NCBI RefSeq assembly: GCF_014282005.1
Contig: NZ_JACFTD010000001.1
Coordinates: forward strand, 362,210-426,209
From: Sporosarcina sp. BP05
Lineage (GTDB): Bacteria; Bacillota; Bacilli; Bacillales_A; Planococcaceae
DNA length: 64,000 nucleotides
Direction of reading: 5' to 3'
Within the stretch, counting starts at the first letter, position 1. Each line of letters begins with the position of its first letter. A model generated the notes under the pieces. It saw only the letters and a list, made by a program, of their open reading frames with translations, was not told the origin of the DNA and searched no databases. Of this stretch, positions 24,697 to 33,099 are shown piece by piece. The position numbers and the translations under genes were made by a program.

Positions 24697-25263
24697 TTAC
24701 ACAACTTTTTCTGTAGGTCCGTTCCATTCACTCATGCCTGGGATAACGTTTTTCACTTTAATAAATCCGGCTTCAGCAAGTTTCCGAGAAGCTACATCAC
24801 TGCGGCTACCTGTACGGCATACGACGTAAATTTCCGTTTCTTTATCAAGATTACCGAGTTCACTTTCAAGGTTACCGAGCGGCAATGACTTAGCCCCCGG
24901 AATATGATTAAATGCGTATTCTGCCGATTCACGAACATCGAGCACAAGCACTTCACGATTCTCCTCTAAAATGGCTTTCAGTTGCTCATTCGACACGATG
25001 TGTGGGTGTTTTTTCTCAACTTGTTCATCTTCGCTTGATTTCCGTACATAATGCGTAAGAACTCCTGCTTCTTCAGTCGTGCCGAGATAATAATGTCCAG
25101 AACCCTCAGCCCATGCTTTTAAATCTGCCGTAGAGCCTTTATCAGTCGCCTGCACTTCCAACACTTTTCCCGGTTCCATTTCTTTCATAATCTTTCTCGT
25201 TTTGACGATTGGCATTGGACATGCCATTCCTTTTGCGTCAAGAATAAAATCAGTTTTTATCAT
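24697..25263 (-). CDS. yrkF: TusA-rhodanese fusion (YrkF-like)
   Basis: A 188-residue protein joining an N-terminal TusA domain (LDAKGMACPMPIVKTRKIMK, residues 8-27) to a C-terminal rhodanese domain (residues about 85-188) with active-site loop VCRTGSRSD. Such fusions, like CstA partners and B. subtilis YrkF, pick up sulfane sulfur and hand it on within the persulfide-clearing pathway. ATG 25263 follows AAAGGAG. It is preceded by its own CstR-like operator, so it may have an internal promoter in addition to read-through from cstR. Confidence 0.93.
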   Translation of the reverse strand: MIKTDFILDAKGMACPMPIVKTRKIMKEMEPGKVLEVQATDKGSTADLKAWAEGSGHYYLGTTEEAGVLTHYVRKSSEDEQVEKKHPHIVSNEQLKAILEENREVLVLDVRESAEYAFNHIPGAKSLPLGNLESELGNLDKETEIYVVCRTGSRSDVASRKLAEAGFIKVKNVIPGMSEWNGPTEKVV

Positions 25264-25282
25264 GTCATCTGCTCCTTTTACT

Positions 25283-25300
25283 CATGCCCGTATGGGTATA
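25283..25300. promoter_or_regulatory. CstR-like operator 1
   Basis: CATGCCCGTATGGGTATA, an inverted repeat of the CCC-N4-GGG type with the GGTATA half shared by the other three sites, 20 bases before the yrkF start. Confidence 0.7.
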
Positions 25301-25321
25301 TTTTAATATAAAAAAATAGGG

Positions 25322-25618
25322 TTATTCCACTGAACCTTCCCAGTCAATCATACCGCCAACCATGTTCACTACCTTAAAGCCGTGTCCCTCTAGCAATTGT
25401 GTGGCTTTTCCACTACGTCCACCTGAACGGCACACCATTGTGTACTCACTATTTTTATCCAATTCATGCATACGGAATTCCAATAATCCGAGCGGGATAT
25501 GAATTGCTTGTGGTATTTTCCCTTCTTTCACTTCATCGACTTCACGCACGTCAATCAGGTGAATTGTTTTGTTGGTATTTAACTTTTTTTGAACTTCTAA
25601 TGGTGTTATTTCAAGCAT
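25322..25618 (-). CDS. Single-domain rhodanese
   Basis: A 98-residue rhodanese with active-site loop MVCRSGGRSGKA (catalytic Cys) and the usual IDVREVDEVKEGKIPQAIHI front. It moves sulfane sulfur from thiosulfate or persulfide donors to thiols. ATG 25618 follows GGAGGG by 7 bases. It sits between the DsrE-like and TusA-rhodanese genes. B. subtilis yrk has a single-domain rhodanese-like member (YrkG region) nearby as well, but I do not assign a symbol. Confidence 0.92.
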   Translation of the reverse strand: MLEITPLEVQKKLNTNKTIHLIDVREVDEVKEGKIPQAIHIPLGLLEFRMHELDKNSEYTMVCRSGGRSGKATQLLEGHGFKVVNMVGGMIDWEGSVE

Positions 25619-25642
25619 TTTAAACCCTCCATCTTTTAAATT

Positions 25643-26122
25643 TTAAATAAATAAGTTTACATTGCCTTCTTGAGCATCTCCAAGATAAGCAGCAACTCCA
25701 CCGTACTGGATGCCATCCATCAATTCTTTCTGCTGCAAGCCTAGAAGATCCATCGTCATCGTACAAGCAACAAGTTTTATATCTTGTTCTTCAGCCAGTT
25801 CGATTAATTGCGGAAGTGTCATCGCATTGTGCTTTTTAATAACGTGTTTAATCATTTTAGGACCCATTCCAGCAAAGTTCATGTTGGAAATACCCATCTT
25901 ATCTGCACCGCGCGGCATGATTTTTCCAAATACTTTTTCAAGTAAACCTTTTTTCACTGGGACTAGTTCTTCTTTTCGAAGTGCATTCAATCCCCAAAAT
26001 GTATGAAAAATCGTTACTTGGTGATCATAAGCTGCAGCACCATTTGCAATGATGTACGCCGCCATTGCTTTATCATAATCTCCACTGAATAATACAATGG
26101 TGGTTCTTTTCGTTTCAGACAA
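25643..26122 (-). CDS. yrkE: DsrE/DsrF/DrsH-like sulfur relay protein (YrkE-like)
   Basis: A 159-residue DsrE-superfamily protein (DsrE2 group). The front is TTIVLFSGDYDKAMAAYIIA; the conserved Cys is in KLVACTMTMDLLGL, the position used for sulfur transfer in DsrE2. It likely works with the TusA-type carriers encoded downstream. Start is TTG 26122 with GGGAG upstream. A CstR-like operator lies 20 bases before it. Confidence 0.9.
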   Translation of the reverse strand: MSETKRTTIVLFSGDYDKAMAAYIIANGAAAYDHQVTIFHTFWGLNALRKEELVPVKKGLLEKVFGKIMPRGADKMGISNMNFAGMGPKMIKHVIKKHNAMTLPQLIELAEEQDIKLVACTMTMDLLGLQQKELMDGIQYGGVAAYLGDAQEGNVNLFI

Positions 26123-26141
26123 TCAAATCTCCCTCTCCATT

Positions 26142-26159
26142 TGTACCCCACAGGGTATA
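26142..26159. promoter_or_regulatory. CstR-like operator 2
   Basis: TGTACCCCACAGGGTATA lies between cstR and the DsrE-like gene and matches the other CstR-like sites in this window. Confidence 0.75.
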
Positions 26160-26190
26160 TTATGCGTTAAAAAGAAAAGAGTCCATTATT

Positions 26191-26454
26191 TCATCGACTC
26201 TTTACTAGTAGATCTACTGCTTCTTTTACAATATCCTCTTGTGTTCTTGGATCGCTGTCATCCATTTGTTGAATACATTCAATCAGATTGGAGCTGACAA
26301 TAACGCCAATCGTTCTATCTATAGCTGAGCGTGAAGCTGACAATTGTGTAATTACTTCTTTACAGTCTTTATTGTCATCCATCATTTTTAAAATACCTTT
26401 GATTTGTCCTTCAATTCGTTTTAACCTGTTTTTTACTTTGTCATCGTATTCCAT
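26191..26454 (-). CDS. cstR: CsoR-family persulfide sensor (CstR)
   Basis: An 87-residue four-helix DUF156/CsoR-family repressor: NRLKRIEGQIKGILKMMDD then Cys in NKDCKEVITQLSA and second Cys in SNLIECIQQM. Copper-sensing CsoR has Cys-His-Cys; here the residue before the second Cys region is not the copper His, and the neighbours are sulfur genes, so this is the CstR type, which is derepressed when its two Cys form a polysulfide bridge. ATG 26454 is preferred over GTG 26463, which touches the ribosome site AAAAGGAA. Confidence 0.92.
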   Translation of the reverse strand: MEYDDKVKNRLKRIEGQIKGILKMMDDNKDCKEVITQLSASRSAIDRTIGVIVSSNLIECIQQMDDSDPRTQEDIVKEAVDLLVKSR

Positions 26455-26754
26455 GCTCTTCACTTCCTTTTATTTAAGCTATATCTGCATATTATACCCC
26501 GCCAGGTATAATGTCAACCCCTTTGCTTTTATTAAGATACAAATTTAGGGACTTAACCAAAGCTATTTAAATAGCTAATAAAGTCTACTATCATGCAAAT
26601 TTCGTAAAAATATGGTATACTAATAGTAGACAACATGTGTGTTATCGTTTACGTTTAGTTGTTTTCCATCTTCATCTACTTGTTGCTGCGGGTTTCCCCA
26701 AAAGCGCTTTTTAACTAGATGGCAAGATGAGAATGGATGATAGGGGGAATTCGA
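26455..26754. other. Intergenic region with cstR promoter and operator 3
   Basis: The cstR operator TATACCCCGCCAGGTATA is at 26493-26510. On the minus strand TTGACA (26517-26512) and TATAAT (26496-26491) flank it with a 15-base gap (17 if TAATAT is used), so the repressor would sit between -35 and -10. To the right, the leader of the YkvS-like gene has an imperfect inverted repeat (about 26669-26682 with 26716-26731) of unknown use. Confidence 0.75.
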
Positions 26755-26976
26755 ATGGCTTTTCCACGCAGGGAAAAAGAAGTATCGGATTTTGTCGCAG
26801 CGCGCAGAATCGACGAAGAAATTTCATTTGTCCGTAATGAACACGAAGTAAATGGTACTATTTTTAAAATACTTGAGAACTCCGTCATTGTTGAAATCTC
26901 ATCCAAGGACGCCGAACTTATTGGCGCCGCGTCAAATCTTACTGTTGTTTCACATAAGAATTACTCAATCGTTTAA
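26755..26976 (+). CDS. DUF2187 family protein (YkvS-like)
   Basis: A 73-residue protein of the DUF2187/YkvS family found across Bacilli. It has a basic N-terminus (AFPRREKEVSDFVAARR) and a small beta-barrel-like core (VRNEHEVNGTIFKILENSVI, SNLTVVSHKNYSIV) resembling KOW/SH3-like folds; function is unknown. ATG 26755 follows AGGGGG by 8 bases. It is monocistronic with a terminator downstream. Confidence 0.75.
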   Translation: MAFPRREKEVSDFVAARRIDEEISFVRNEHEVNGTIFKILENSVIVEISSKDAELIGAASNLTVVSHKNYSIV

Positions 26977-26986
26977 TAAATATAAG

Positions 26987-27021
26987 AAAAAGGCATTCGC
27001 GATTAAAGCGATGCCTTTTTT
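26987..27021 (+). terminator. Terminator after YkvS-like gene
   Basis: AAAAGGCATTCGC (26988-27000) pairs with GCGATGCCTTTT (27008-27019), followed by TTTCT. Confidence 0.85.
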
Positions 27022-27221
27022 CTATGCCTTTTATGAAGGGAGAATTAAACTTGCTGATGAATTGCTGGCAATGGACGACAGGTTGCACTAACTGAGCTAT
27101 AGACTTCCCGAACTATACGACACCCCGCCCGAAACTATTCAATAAACTCCTAAAACTATACAACCGAAAAAGGGTTTCTCTTCCTATTCCCCGAAAAGTA
27201 GTAGAAAAGGGGGTTGTCCTT

Positions 27222-27884
27222 ATGATTAGAAGTCTAGTACTCACTGCAATTACCGCTATGGCAATCGTTTATATTTTCTTTATTCCTGCTAATCCAGTCG
27301 GCTTCAAAATTATAATGAAACTGATTCCGATGGCACTTATCATCCTATTCGCATTAACGACAAGACCTCTTTTTTCTCGTACATACAAGCGGATTATCAT
27401 CTTCGGCCTATTCGTCTGCATGATTGCGGATGCCGTTATCTATTGGTTTTTACCAGGACTTATTACTTTTTTAATTGGTCATATTTTTTACATATCGGCG
27501 TTCCATCATGTCGCACGGAAGTCCATGCCTATTTGGGCAGCTGTTCCGCTTCTTCTATATGGCACTGGCATGGCTGTCTGGATCGCTGGTTCACAGTTTT
27601 CCGCTGGTCAAACCATCCTCGGCATAGCCATTATTGCCTATATTGGTGTCATTTTGACTATGGGTTGGATGGCTATCCGAACGCGAATGAAGCTTACTAT
27701 CATTGGCGCACTGCTATTTATGTTCTCAGATTCTGTTCTCGCAATCGATCGGTTCGTTTACGAAATTCCGAACCGTGATGCATTCGTTATGATGACGTAT
27801 TATGCGGCGCAAGTTTTCATAGCCGCCAGCGTCGGAAGTCGAGTTGTAAAGTATTCCGTAAACCGGAACAATCTGATAAGATAG
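27222..27884 (+). CDS. YhhN family lysoplasmalogenase-like membrane protein
   Basis: A 220-residue protein with about eight membrane helices of the YhhN/TMEM86 family; animal members hydrolyse the vinyl-ether bond of lysoplasmalogens. Family polar residues inside the membrane are seen in CMIADAVIYW, GLITFLIGHIFYI and GALLFMFSDSVLAIDRF, which carry the conserved Asp and His. Bacterial substrate is unknown. The start has AAAAGGGGG upstream. pepT follows 35 bases later and may be cotranscribed. Confidence 0.82.
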   Translation: MIRSLVLTAITAMAIVYIFFIPANPVGFKIIMKLIPMALIILFALTTRPLFSRTYKRIIIFGLFVCMIADAVIYWFLPGLITFLIGHIFYISAFHHVARKSMPIWAAVPLLLYGTGMAVWIAGSQFSAGQTILGIAIIAYIGVILTMGWMAIRTRMKLTIIGALLFMFSDSVLAIDRFVYEIPNRDAFVMMTYYAAQVFIAASVGSRVVKYSVNRNNLIR

Positions 27885-27919
27885 AGTCATCAGCACTTTA
27901 TTAGGAGGAATTATTAACT

Positions 27920-29146
27920 ATGAAAGAAAAACTAATCGAACGACTTGTACGTTATGCAAAAATTGACACACAATCAGATGCAGGAAGCTCTTCTACGCCT
28001 TCTACACCCGGCCAATGGGACCTTCTGCATGAATTACAAAAAGAACTCGCGAATATCGGTCTAGAAGACATTACGCTCGACGAAAACGGCTATTTGTTTG
28101 CAACACTGCCTGCCAATACAGAACGTGACGTACCTGTCATCGGATTTCTTGCACACGTTGACACGACGACCGATTACACCGGAAAAAACGTCAAGCCTCA
28201 GCGCATCGATAATTACGACGGCAATGATCTTCAACTGAACGACAACACAATAATGACAATAAACGCTTTTCCCGAACTGAAAAACTATATCGGTCACACA
28301 CTCATTACGACGGATGGTACAACGCTTCTCGGCGCGGATGATAAAGCGGGGATTGCTGAAATCGTTACAGCGATGGAATATTTGCTTGCCAACCCGGATC
28401 TTAAACACGGGAAACTGCGTATCGCCTTCACACCAGACGAAGAAATTGGGCGTGGACCACATAAATTTGATGTCGAAAAATTCGGCGCCAAATATGCGTA
28501 TACGATGGATGGCGGACCACTTGGTGAACTGCAATACGAAAGTTTCAACGCGGCGGCTGCTAAAGTTACGTTCCACGGTGTCAGCGTTCACCCTGGTTCC
28601 GCGAAAGATAAAATGGTCAACTCCGTTTTACTCGCCAATCAATTCCAGGCGGCAATGCCGGTAAATGAAATTCCTGAGAAAACCGATGGCTACGAAGGAT
28701 TTGTTCATCTAATGCAGTTCAACGGGTCCACTGAAGAAACAACACTTGGCTATATCATCCGCTATTTCGACCGTGAAACCTTCAAAGCCAGAAAACAGCT
28801 GATGATCGAAACCGCTAATAAGCTGAAGAAAGAATACGGCGAGAACGCAGTCACACTCGAAATCGAAGACCAATACTTCAATATGGGTGAAAAGATTGAA
28901 CCTGTCATGGAAATAGTTGATATCATGTCCGATGCATTCAAAAACCTTAATATCGAACCGAACATCGTACCCGTACGCGGCGGTACAGATGGTTCCCAAT
29001 TGTCGTACATGGGTATGCCAACGCCTAATATCTTCACAGGTGGAGAAAATTATCATGGCAAATACGAATATATTTCAGTCGATAATATGGTTAAAGCGAC
29101 AAATGTCATCATTGAAGCCGTGAAACTTTTTGAAGAACGCGCCTAA
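27920..29146 (+). CDS. pepT: Peptidase T (tripeptide aminopeptidase)
   Basis: A 408-residue M20-family zinc aminopeptidase that removes N-terminal residues from tripeptides in the cytosol. Metal ligands and catalytic residues are in [12 protein letters not shown] (His, Asp), [14 protein letters not shown] (Asp), [10 protein letters not shown] (Glu-Glu), [14 protein letters not shown] (Asp) and the late [12 protein letters not shown] (His). The dimerisation domain lies between about residues 205 and 310. Length matches the family. ATG follows AGGAGG by 10 bases. An exporter gene follows 18 bases downstream. Confidence 0.96.
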   Translation: MKEKLIERLVRYAKIDTQSDAGSSSTPSTPGQWDLLHELQKELANIGLEDITLDENGYLFATLPANTERDVPVIGFLAHVDTTTDYTGKNVKPQRIDNYDGNDLQLNDNTIMTINAFPELKNYIGHTLITTDGTTLLGADDKAGIAEIVTAMEYLLANPDLKHGKLRIAFTPDEEIGRGPHKFDVEKFGAKYAYTMDGGPLGELQYESFNAAAAKVTFHGVSVHPGSAKDKMVNSVLLANQFQAAMPVNEIPEKTDGYEGFVHLMQFNGSTEETTLGYIIRYFDRETFKARKQLMIETANKLKKEYGENAVTLEIEDQYFNMGEKIEPVMEIVDIMSDAFKNLNIEPNIVPVRGGTDGSQLSYMGMPTPNIFTGGENYHGKYEYISVDNMVKATNVIIEAVKLFEERA

Positions 29147-29164
29147 ATAAAAGGGGGATAGCAT

Positions 29165-30121
29165 ATGAGGGAAATTTGGATTGGTGCCTTTTCCTCCGTT
29201 TTTTTCGCAGTGACATTCATTTTGAACAGATCTATGGAATTATCGGGAGGAAGCTGGCTTTGGAGCGCCTCCCTCCGCTATTTCTTTATGGTACCTTTTT
29301 TAATCGCTATCGTCGCTTACCGCAAAGGGCTTGGTGATGTGAAGAAGGAATTTGTCCGTAAACCTGCTCCATTTTTCATCTGGAGCGTAACGGCCTTTGT
29401 CTTATTCTACGCACCACTTACATACGCGGCAGCTTACAGTCCGGGTTGGCTTCTTGCTGGCACATGGCAATTGACAATTGTGGCCGGCATCCTGCTTGCA
29501 CCTTTCTTCACGTTGATTATTAAAACACCAGATGGCGAAAAAAAGATTCGGCATAAAATCCCGCTTGTCTCACTTGGTATTACTCTTATTATTTTTGTCG
29601 GTGTCGTACTAATCCAAATTCCGCACGCACAAAGCGTTGAACCGCGTACGTTACTGCTTGGCATCATTCCCGTTATTTTAGCAGCGTTCGCCTACCCGCT
29701 TGGTAACCGCAAAATGATGGAACTTCTAGGTGGTCGACTTGATACGTTTCAACGTGTGCTTGGAATGACGCTTATGACAATTCCCATCTGGATTGGCTTT
29801 TCCATCTATGCGTTCTGGTCAGTCGGACCCCCTTCTATGAGCCAGCTTGGTCAGTCGTTCATCGTTGGTATCAGTTCTGGCGTCATCGCTACAACCTTAT
29901 TTTTCATGGCAACCGACCGCGTACGCGGAGATCAAGGCAAACTTGCCGCCGTGGAAGCAACACAGTCAACACAGCTTATTTTTGTTATCCTTGGCGAAAT
30001 GATGATTCTCGGCATTGCACTGCCCGGTACGCTTTCTTTAGTTGGCATCGCAGTAATCATTACAGGAATGGTATTGCATAGTTTGCAAACATCGGTGACG
30101 AAAAAGGAGAAAATAACTTAA
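29165..30121 (+). CDS. Multidrug-resistance-type DMT transporter
   Basis: A 318-residue ten-helix member of the DMT superfamily of the 'putative multidrug resistance efflux transporter' type (PF13536). The N-terminus (WIGAFSSVFFAVTFILNRSMELSGGSW) and the later segment TQSTQLIFVILGEMMILG are characteristic. Substrate unknown. The ribosome site is AAGGGGG, 8 bases before ATG. It is close behind pepT and ends at a strong terminator, so the two may be an operon. Confidence 0.82.
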   Translation: MREIWIGAFSSVFFAVTFILNRSMELSGGSWLWSASLRYFFMVPFLIAIVAYRKGLGDVKKEFVRKPAPFFIWSVTAFVLFYAPLTYAAAYSPGWLLAGTWQLTIVAGILLAPFFTLIIKTPDGEKKIRHKIPLVSLGITLIIFVGVVLIQIPHAQSVEPRTLLLGIIPVILAAFAYPLGNRKMMELLGGRLDTFQRVLGMTLMTIPIWIGFSIYAFWSVGPPSMSQLGQSFIVGISSGVIATTLFFMATDRVRGDQGKLAAVEATQSTQLIFVILGEMMILGIALPGTLSLVGIAVIITGMVLHSLQTSVTKKEKIT

Positions 30122-30125
30122 CAAG

Positions 30126-30170
30126 AAATAGCCTCCCGAAGTTAAAATTTCACTCGGGAGGCTATTTTCC
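30126..30170. terminator. Terminator after the DMT gene
   Basis: AAATAGCCTCCCGA (30126-30139) with TCGGGAGGCTATTT (30154-30167), perfect 14-bp stem, T run on the plus strand. Confidence 0.88.
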
Positions 30171-30203
30171 ACTTCGGATTGAGACGCTAGTATGTTCAGG
30201 CTA

Positions 30204-30872
30204 TTAGGTGGGTTTAAATTTTCTCATGGCTAACCATCCAAAATATAAAGCTTGGACAAAGAAAAGTATTCCCCAAGCTTGGGCAGGGATCAAATGAGTT
30301 AGTCCAGCCAGACTAGTTGCATCTCCTGCTTGTAATGGTGTTTTAAAACTTATATACATAATCTCAAACGCCGATGTAATGGATTCTATAAAAATAATGG
30401 AAACCAAAAATAGAACAACGTATTCAATAATCAGGCCTTCAGCTTTCCAAAGTAACCATACAAATGCCGCGGTAAAGGTAATGATCCAGAAAAAACCGTA
30501 TACGTTTCTAACCCAAAATAATATACTGATTCCCAAGATGGCTAATAAAATGTAAATCACCATCGAATAACGTCCTTTGTAAATAAGGAAGAAGAAAGTA
30601 CATGCCATAAATGAAGAAAAAACATATCCCGCTAACCCTGTGATGAACTTACCTATCCAAAATTGATGACTCGAATAAGCCACTCCCTCTGTATTTGAAA
30701 ATAAATGGATTTCATGCGCCTTACCAAAAGTTAGTATACTGGCCAGTTGATGGCCTACCTCATGAATTAGTGTATTTGCAACAGCGAAGTATTTACCGGC
30801 GATTGGTAACTTCGTTAATATAATGGCTAAGACTAAAAACACTAGCACTTTTATGAGTAGTTTCAACTTCAT
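30204..30872 (-). CDS. M50B family membrane zinc metallopeptidase
   Basis: A 222-residue membrane protein with the zinc motif HEVGH at about residues 37-41 (NTLIHEVGHQLASILTFG), placing it in the peptidase M50B-like family (PF13398), distant from RseP/SpoIVFB. About six membrane segments follow. Related proteins are of unknown substrate; the third metal ligand (Asp in NPDG-type motif) is not obvious, so activity is uncertain. ATG follows AAAGGAG. A short ORF ends 11 bases upstream. Confidence 0.78.
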   Translation of the reverse strand: MKLKLLIKVLVFLVLAIILTKLPIAGKYFAVANTLIHEVGHQLASILTFGKAHEIHLFSNTEGVAYSSHQFWIGKFITGLAGYVFSSFMACTFFFLIYKGRYSMVIYILLAILGISILFWVRNVYGFFWIITFTAAFVWLLWKAEGLIIEYVVLFLVSIIFIESITSAFEIMYISFKTPLQAGDATSLAGLTHLIPAQAWGILFFVQALYFGWLAMRKFKPT

Positions 30873-30883
30873 GACTCCTTTGT

Positions 30884-31081
30884 TTAGGTACGAGAATGTT
30901 CTATAAAGGTTGAGTTAATGATTACATTGAATAACGCTTCGGCTAGCCCTTGTAAGGCGCCTACGCTTAATTTATACGCCATATTCAATATTTCAACATA
31001 TATAGCTACTTTTAGTTTAGCATTTAGAAAGTCGAAATGCGATGATGTGCCTTCTAGACTTGGATCCATAAATAAGTGCAA
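30884..31081 (-). CDS. Possible small protein upstream of the M50B gene
   Basis: A 65-codon frame beginning TTG (or ATG four codons later) ends just before the M50B ribosome site. Composition is protein-like in the middle (LKVAIYVEILNMAYKLSVGA) but no clear ribosome site is seen at either start, and I recognise no family. It may be a real short partner gene, a remnant, or chance. The other strand of 30873-31097 also has an open frame without support. Confidence 0.25.
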   Translation of the reverse strand: MHLFMDPSLEGTSSHFDFLNAKLKVAIYVEILNMAYKLSVGALQGLAEALFNVIINSTFIEHSRT

Positions 31082-31097
31082 CCCTGATAGGAAGATA

Positions 31098-31125
31098 CAA
31101 AAAAAGAGCTAAAACTACTAGCTCT
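31098..31125 (-). terminator. Terminator of the sulfonate/nitrate-type ABC operon
   Basis: On the minus strand AGAGCTA (31125-31119) and TAGCTCT (31111-31105) pair and are followed by TTTTTTTG. Confidence 0.85.
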
Positions 31126-31178
31126 GAAAGGGTTTTTATTTAGAGGTGTCAACTCTCACATCATATTAATTACAGCGA

Positions 31179-32285
31179 TCACCGCTTATATTCTCCAATC
31201 GCCTCGACCGCTTTTTCCGTAATCGAGGTATCTATCGCTTTATCAAAATCAATCTCACCACGGATAGCACCATTTGCTTTGTACGCGTCATATTGCTTTT
31301 TAATATCGTCGATGAACATCTTACCATCTGGATCGAGGCCGGTGACGTTCACTTTCTCCCAAAGCGCCGGGTCTTTCAACGCTGTATGCTTCGTCATAAT
31401 GTCGATTATCTCGTCTTTTCCTTCACCTTTGATAAATCCATCGTTGTAATCACGCACACCTTTCAAATAGGCGGCCATGAATCGCAATGAAATATCTTGC
31501 TCTTCGGCCATGAATTGAGGTGAGCCTAACACCATTGCAATTTGGGACTCCGGCGCAAAATCAGTCGTGTCTCCAAATCGTACATGAAATCCTTTTTCTA
31601 CACCTGTTGCGATGAGTGGTTCAATATTAACGGCTGCGTCAATTGTTCCATTACTGATTGCACCGAGCATACTACCAAAATCGCTCATAAGGACAAATTC
31701 GACGTCATCCTTTGTCAATCCGGCATATTTAATCATTTCCTCGAAAATGTATTCATCAATCGAGTTGTGTGATGATACGCCAACTTTCTTCCCTTTAAGA
31801 TCTTTATACTCTTTTATTACGTCGACCATATGATTACCTATGACAAGTGTAAAATACGACTTGCCTGGCACGTTATGCCCTTTATCCGCAATAATTTTCA
31901 CGTCAATGCCTTGCCCAATCGCGTTGAAGAACGATGCAGTGGAAACACCACCTGCAATATCCACTTCCCCAGCCGCTAACGCTGGAAGCATGTCATCGCT
32001 GTTTGCAAACTGAGCAAACTCTACTTCAATATTATAGTCTTCAAAGTACCCTCTCTCTTTTGCAATATAGAATCCTGCACCAGATGCAGCACCGTCTTCC
32101 GCTATGACAACTTTTGCACGTTTTTCAAGCGGTGCCAAATCACCTGAAGGATTAACTGCCGCTACTTCTTCAGGCTTTTTATCTTCTACTACCGGTTTCG
32201 CCGTCTCTTTAGGAGAACAAGCACCAACGATTAGCGCTATCGCAAATAACGATAGCAAAAATCCGTTTTTCATCCACTTTGCCAT
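31179..32285 (-). CDS. ABC transporter substrate-binding lipoprotein (NMT1/SsuA type)
   Basis: A 368-residue lipoprotein: signal with lipobox IVGAC (Cys23), then a linker rich in Lys/Glu/Pro, then a periplasmic-binding fold of the NMT1/THI5/SsuA type (VVIAEDGAASGAGFYIAKERGYFEDYNIEVE, GEVDIAGGVSTASFFNAIGQG). Such proteins bind sulfonates, taurine, nitrate or pyrimidine/thiamine precursors. It forms an importer with the ATPase and permease genes upstream. The substrate cannot be fixed from sequence alone; proximity to rhodanese and sulfur genes hints at a sulfonate, but this is weak. Confidence 0.85.
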   Translation of the reverse strand: MAKWMKNGFLLSLFAIALIVGACSPKETAKPVVEDKKPEEVAAVNPSGDLAPLEKRAKVVIAEDGAASGAGFYIAKERGYFEDYNIEVEFAQFANSDDMLPALAAGEVDIAGGVSTASFFNAIGQGIDVKIIADKGHNVPGKSYFTLVIGNHMVDVIKEYKDLKGKKVGVSSHNSIDEYIFEEMIKYAGLTKDDVEFVLMSDFGSMLGAISNGTIDAAVNIEPLIATGVEKGFHVRFGDTTDFAPESQIAMVLGSPQFMAEEQDISLRFMAAYLKGVRDYNDGFIKGEGKDEIIDIMTKHTALKDPALWEKVNVTGLDPDGKMFIDDIKKQYDAYKANGAIRGEIDFDKAIDTSITEKAVEAIGEYKR

Positions 32286-32300
32286 CGAACCTCTCCCTTT

Positions 32301-33095
32301 CTATTCATCTTCTCGTCTCGACCGCTGCACTTCTTCTTGCAAGTGCTTCCATATTTCCACGAATTGTCCTGCCATAACGGGATTTTCTCGTATGTCCTCG
32401 ATTTTTCGCGGGCGTGGCATATCGACAATAATTTCTCTAATAATTTTACCCGGTTGTGAACTCATCAGTAAAATACGATCACTTAGTAATAACGCTTCGT
32501 CAATACTATGGGTAATGAATAGAATCGTCTTCCCAGTTTCAGACCAAATTGACAGCAACTCTTCCTGCAAGATGAATTTATTTTGTTCATCCAGTGCACC
32601 GAACGGTTCATCCATCAAAAGGATCTCCGGATCATTAGCAAATGCCCGTGCAATGCTCACCCGCTGTTTCATCCCCCCCGATAGCTCTTTCGGATAAAGG
32701 GATGAAAACTTTTCTAGACCAGTCTTTTTCAAATAATATGCCGTACGCTCTTTTATGAGTTTTTTTGGCATATGGCGCATTTTGAGTCCGAACTCCACAT
32801 TCTTTTCGACAGTGAGCCACGGTATAATACCTCTTTCCTGGAACACCATCGATTGCAACGGTCGATTCTCTCCATCGGTCGCTATAGCAATTGTAAATTC
32901 ACCAATACTTGGGGTTTCAAGCCCTGCCAAGATTCGAAGTAACGTCGATTTACCGCAGCCACTTGGTCCAACTATACAAACGAATTCCCCATCATTGATT
33001 GTTACATTAATATCGTCAAGCGCTGTAACACTGCCTTGCTTTTTATAAAATGCCTTGGTTAAATTTCGAATGATGATTTTTGCTTTCCTGCTCAT
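32301..33095 (-). CDS. ABC transporter ATP-binding protein (SsuB/TauB type)
   Basis: A 264-residue ATPase of the nitrate/sulfonate/taurine importer group. Walker A is VGPSGCGKSTLL, the signature is LSGGMKQRVSIARAFA, Walker B is EILLMDEPFGALDEQNK and the switch His is in FITHSIDEA. The 'GALDEQ' D-loop and the MVFQERGIIPWLTV Q-loop are typical of this subfamily. It lies between permease and binding protein genes, 4 bases after the permease stop, with GGAGGTGAGTAG before the ATG. Confidence 0.93.
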   Translation of the reverse strand: MSRKAKIIIRNLTKAFYKKQGSVTALDDINVTINDGEFVCIVGPSGCGKSTLLRILAGLETPSIGEFTIAIATDGENRPLQSMVFQERGIIPWLTVEKNVEFGLKMRHMPKKLIKERTAYYLKKTGLEKFSSLYPKELSGGMKQRVSIARAFANDPEILLMDEPFGALDEQNKFILQEELLSIWSETGKTILFITHSIDEALLLSDRILLMSSQPGKIIREIIVDMPRPRKIEDIRENPVMAGQFVEIWKHLQEEVQRSRREDE

Positions 33096-33099
33096 CTAC

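Noticed and set aside
26191..26454. Copper-sensing CsoR
   Set aside because: Neighbours are all sulfur-relay genes, the operator is of the CstR type, and the copper-binding His is not seen at its place.
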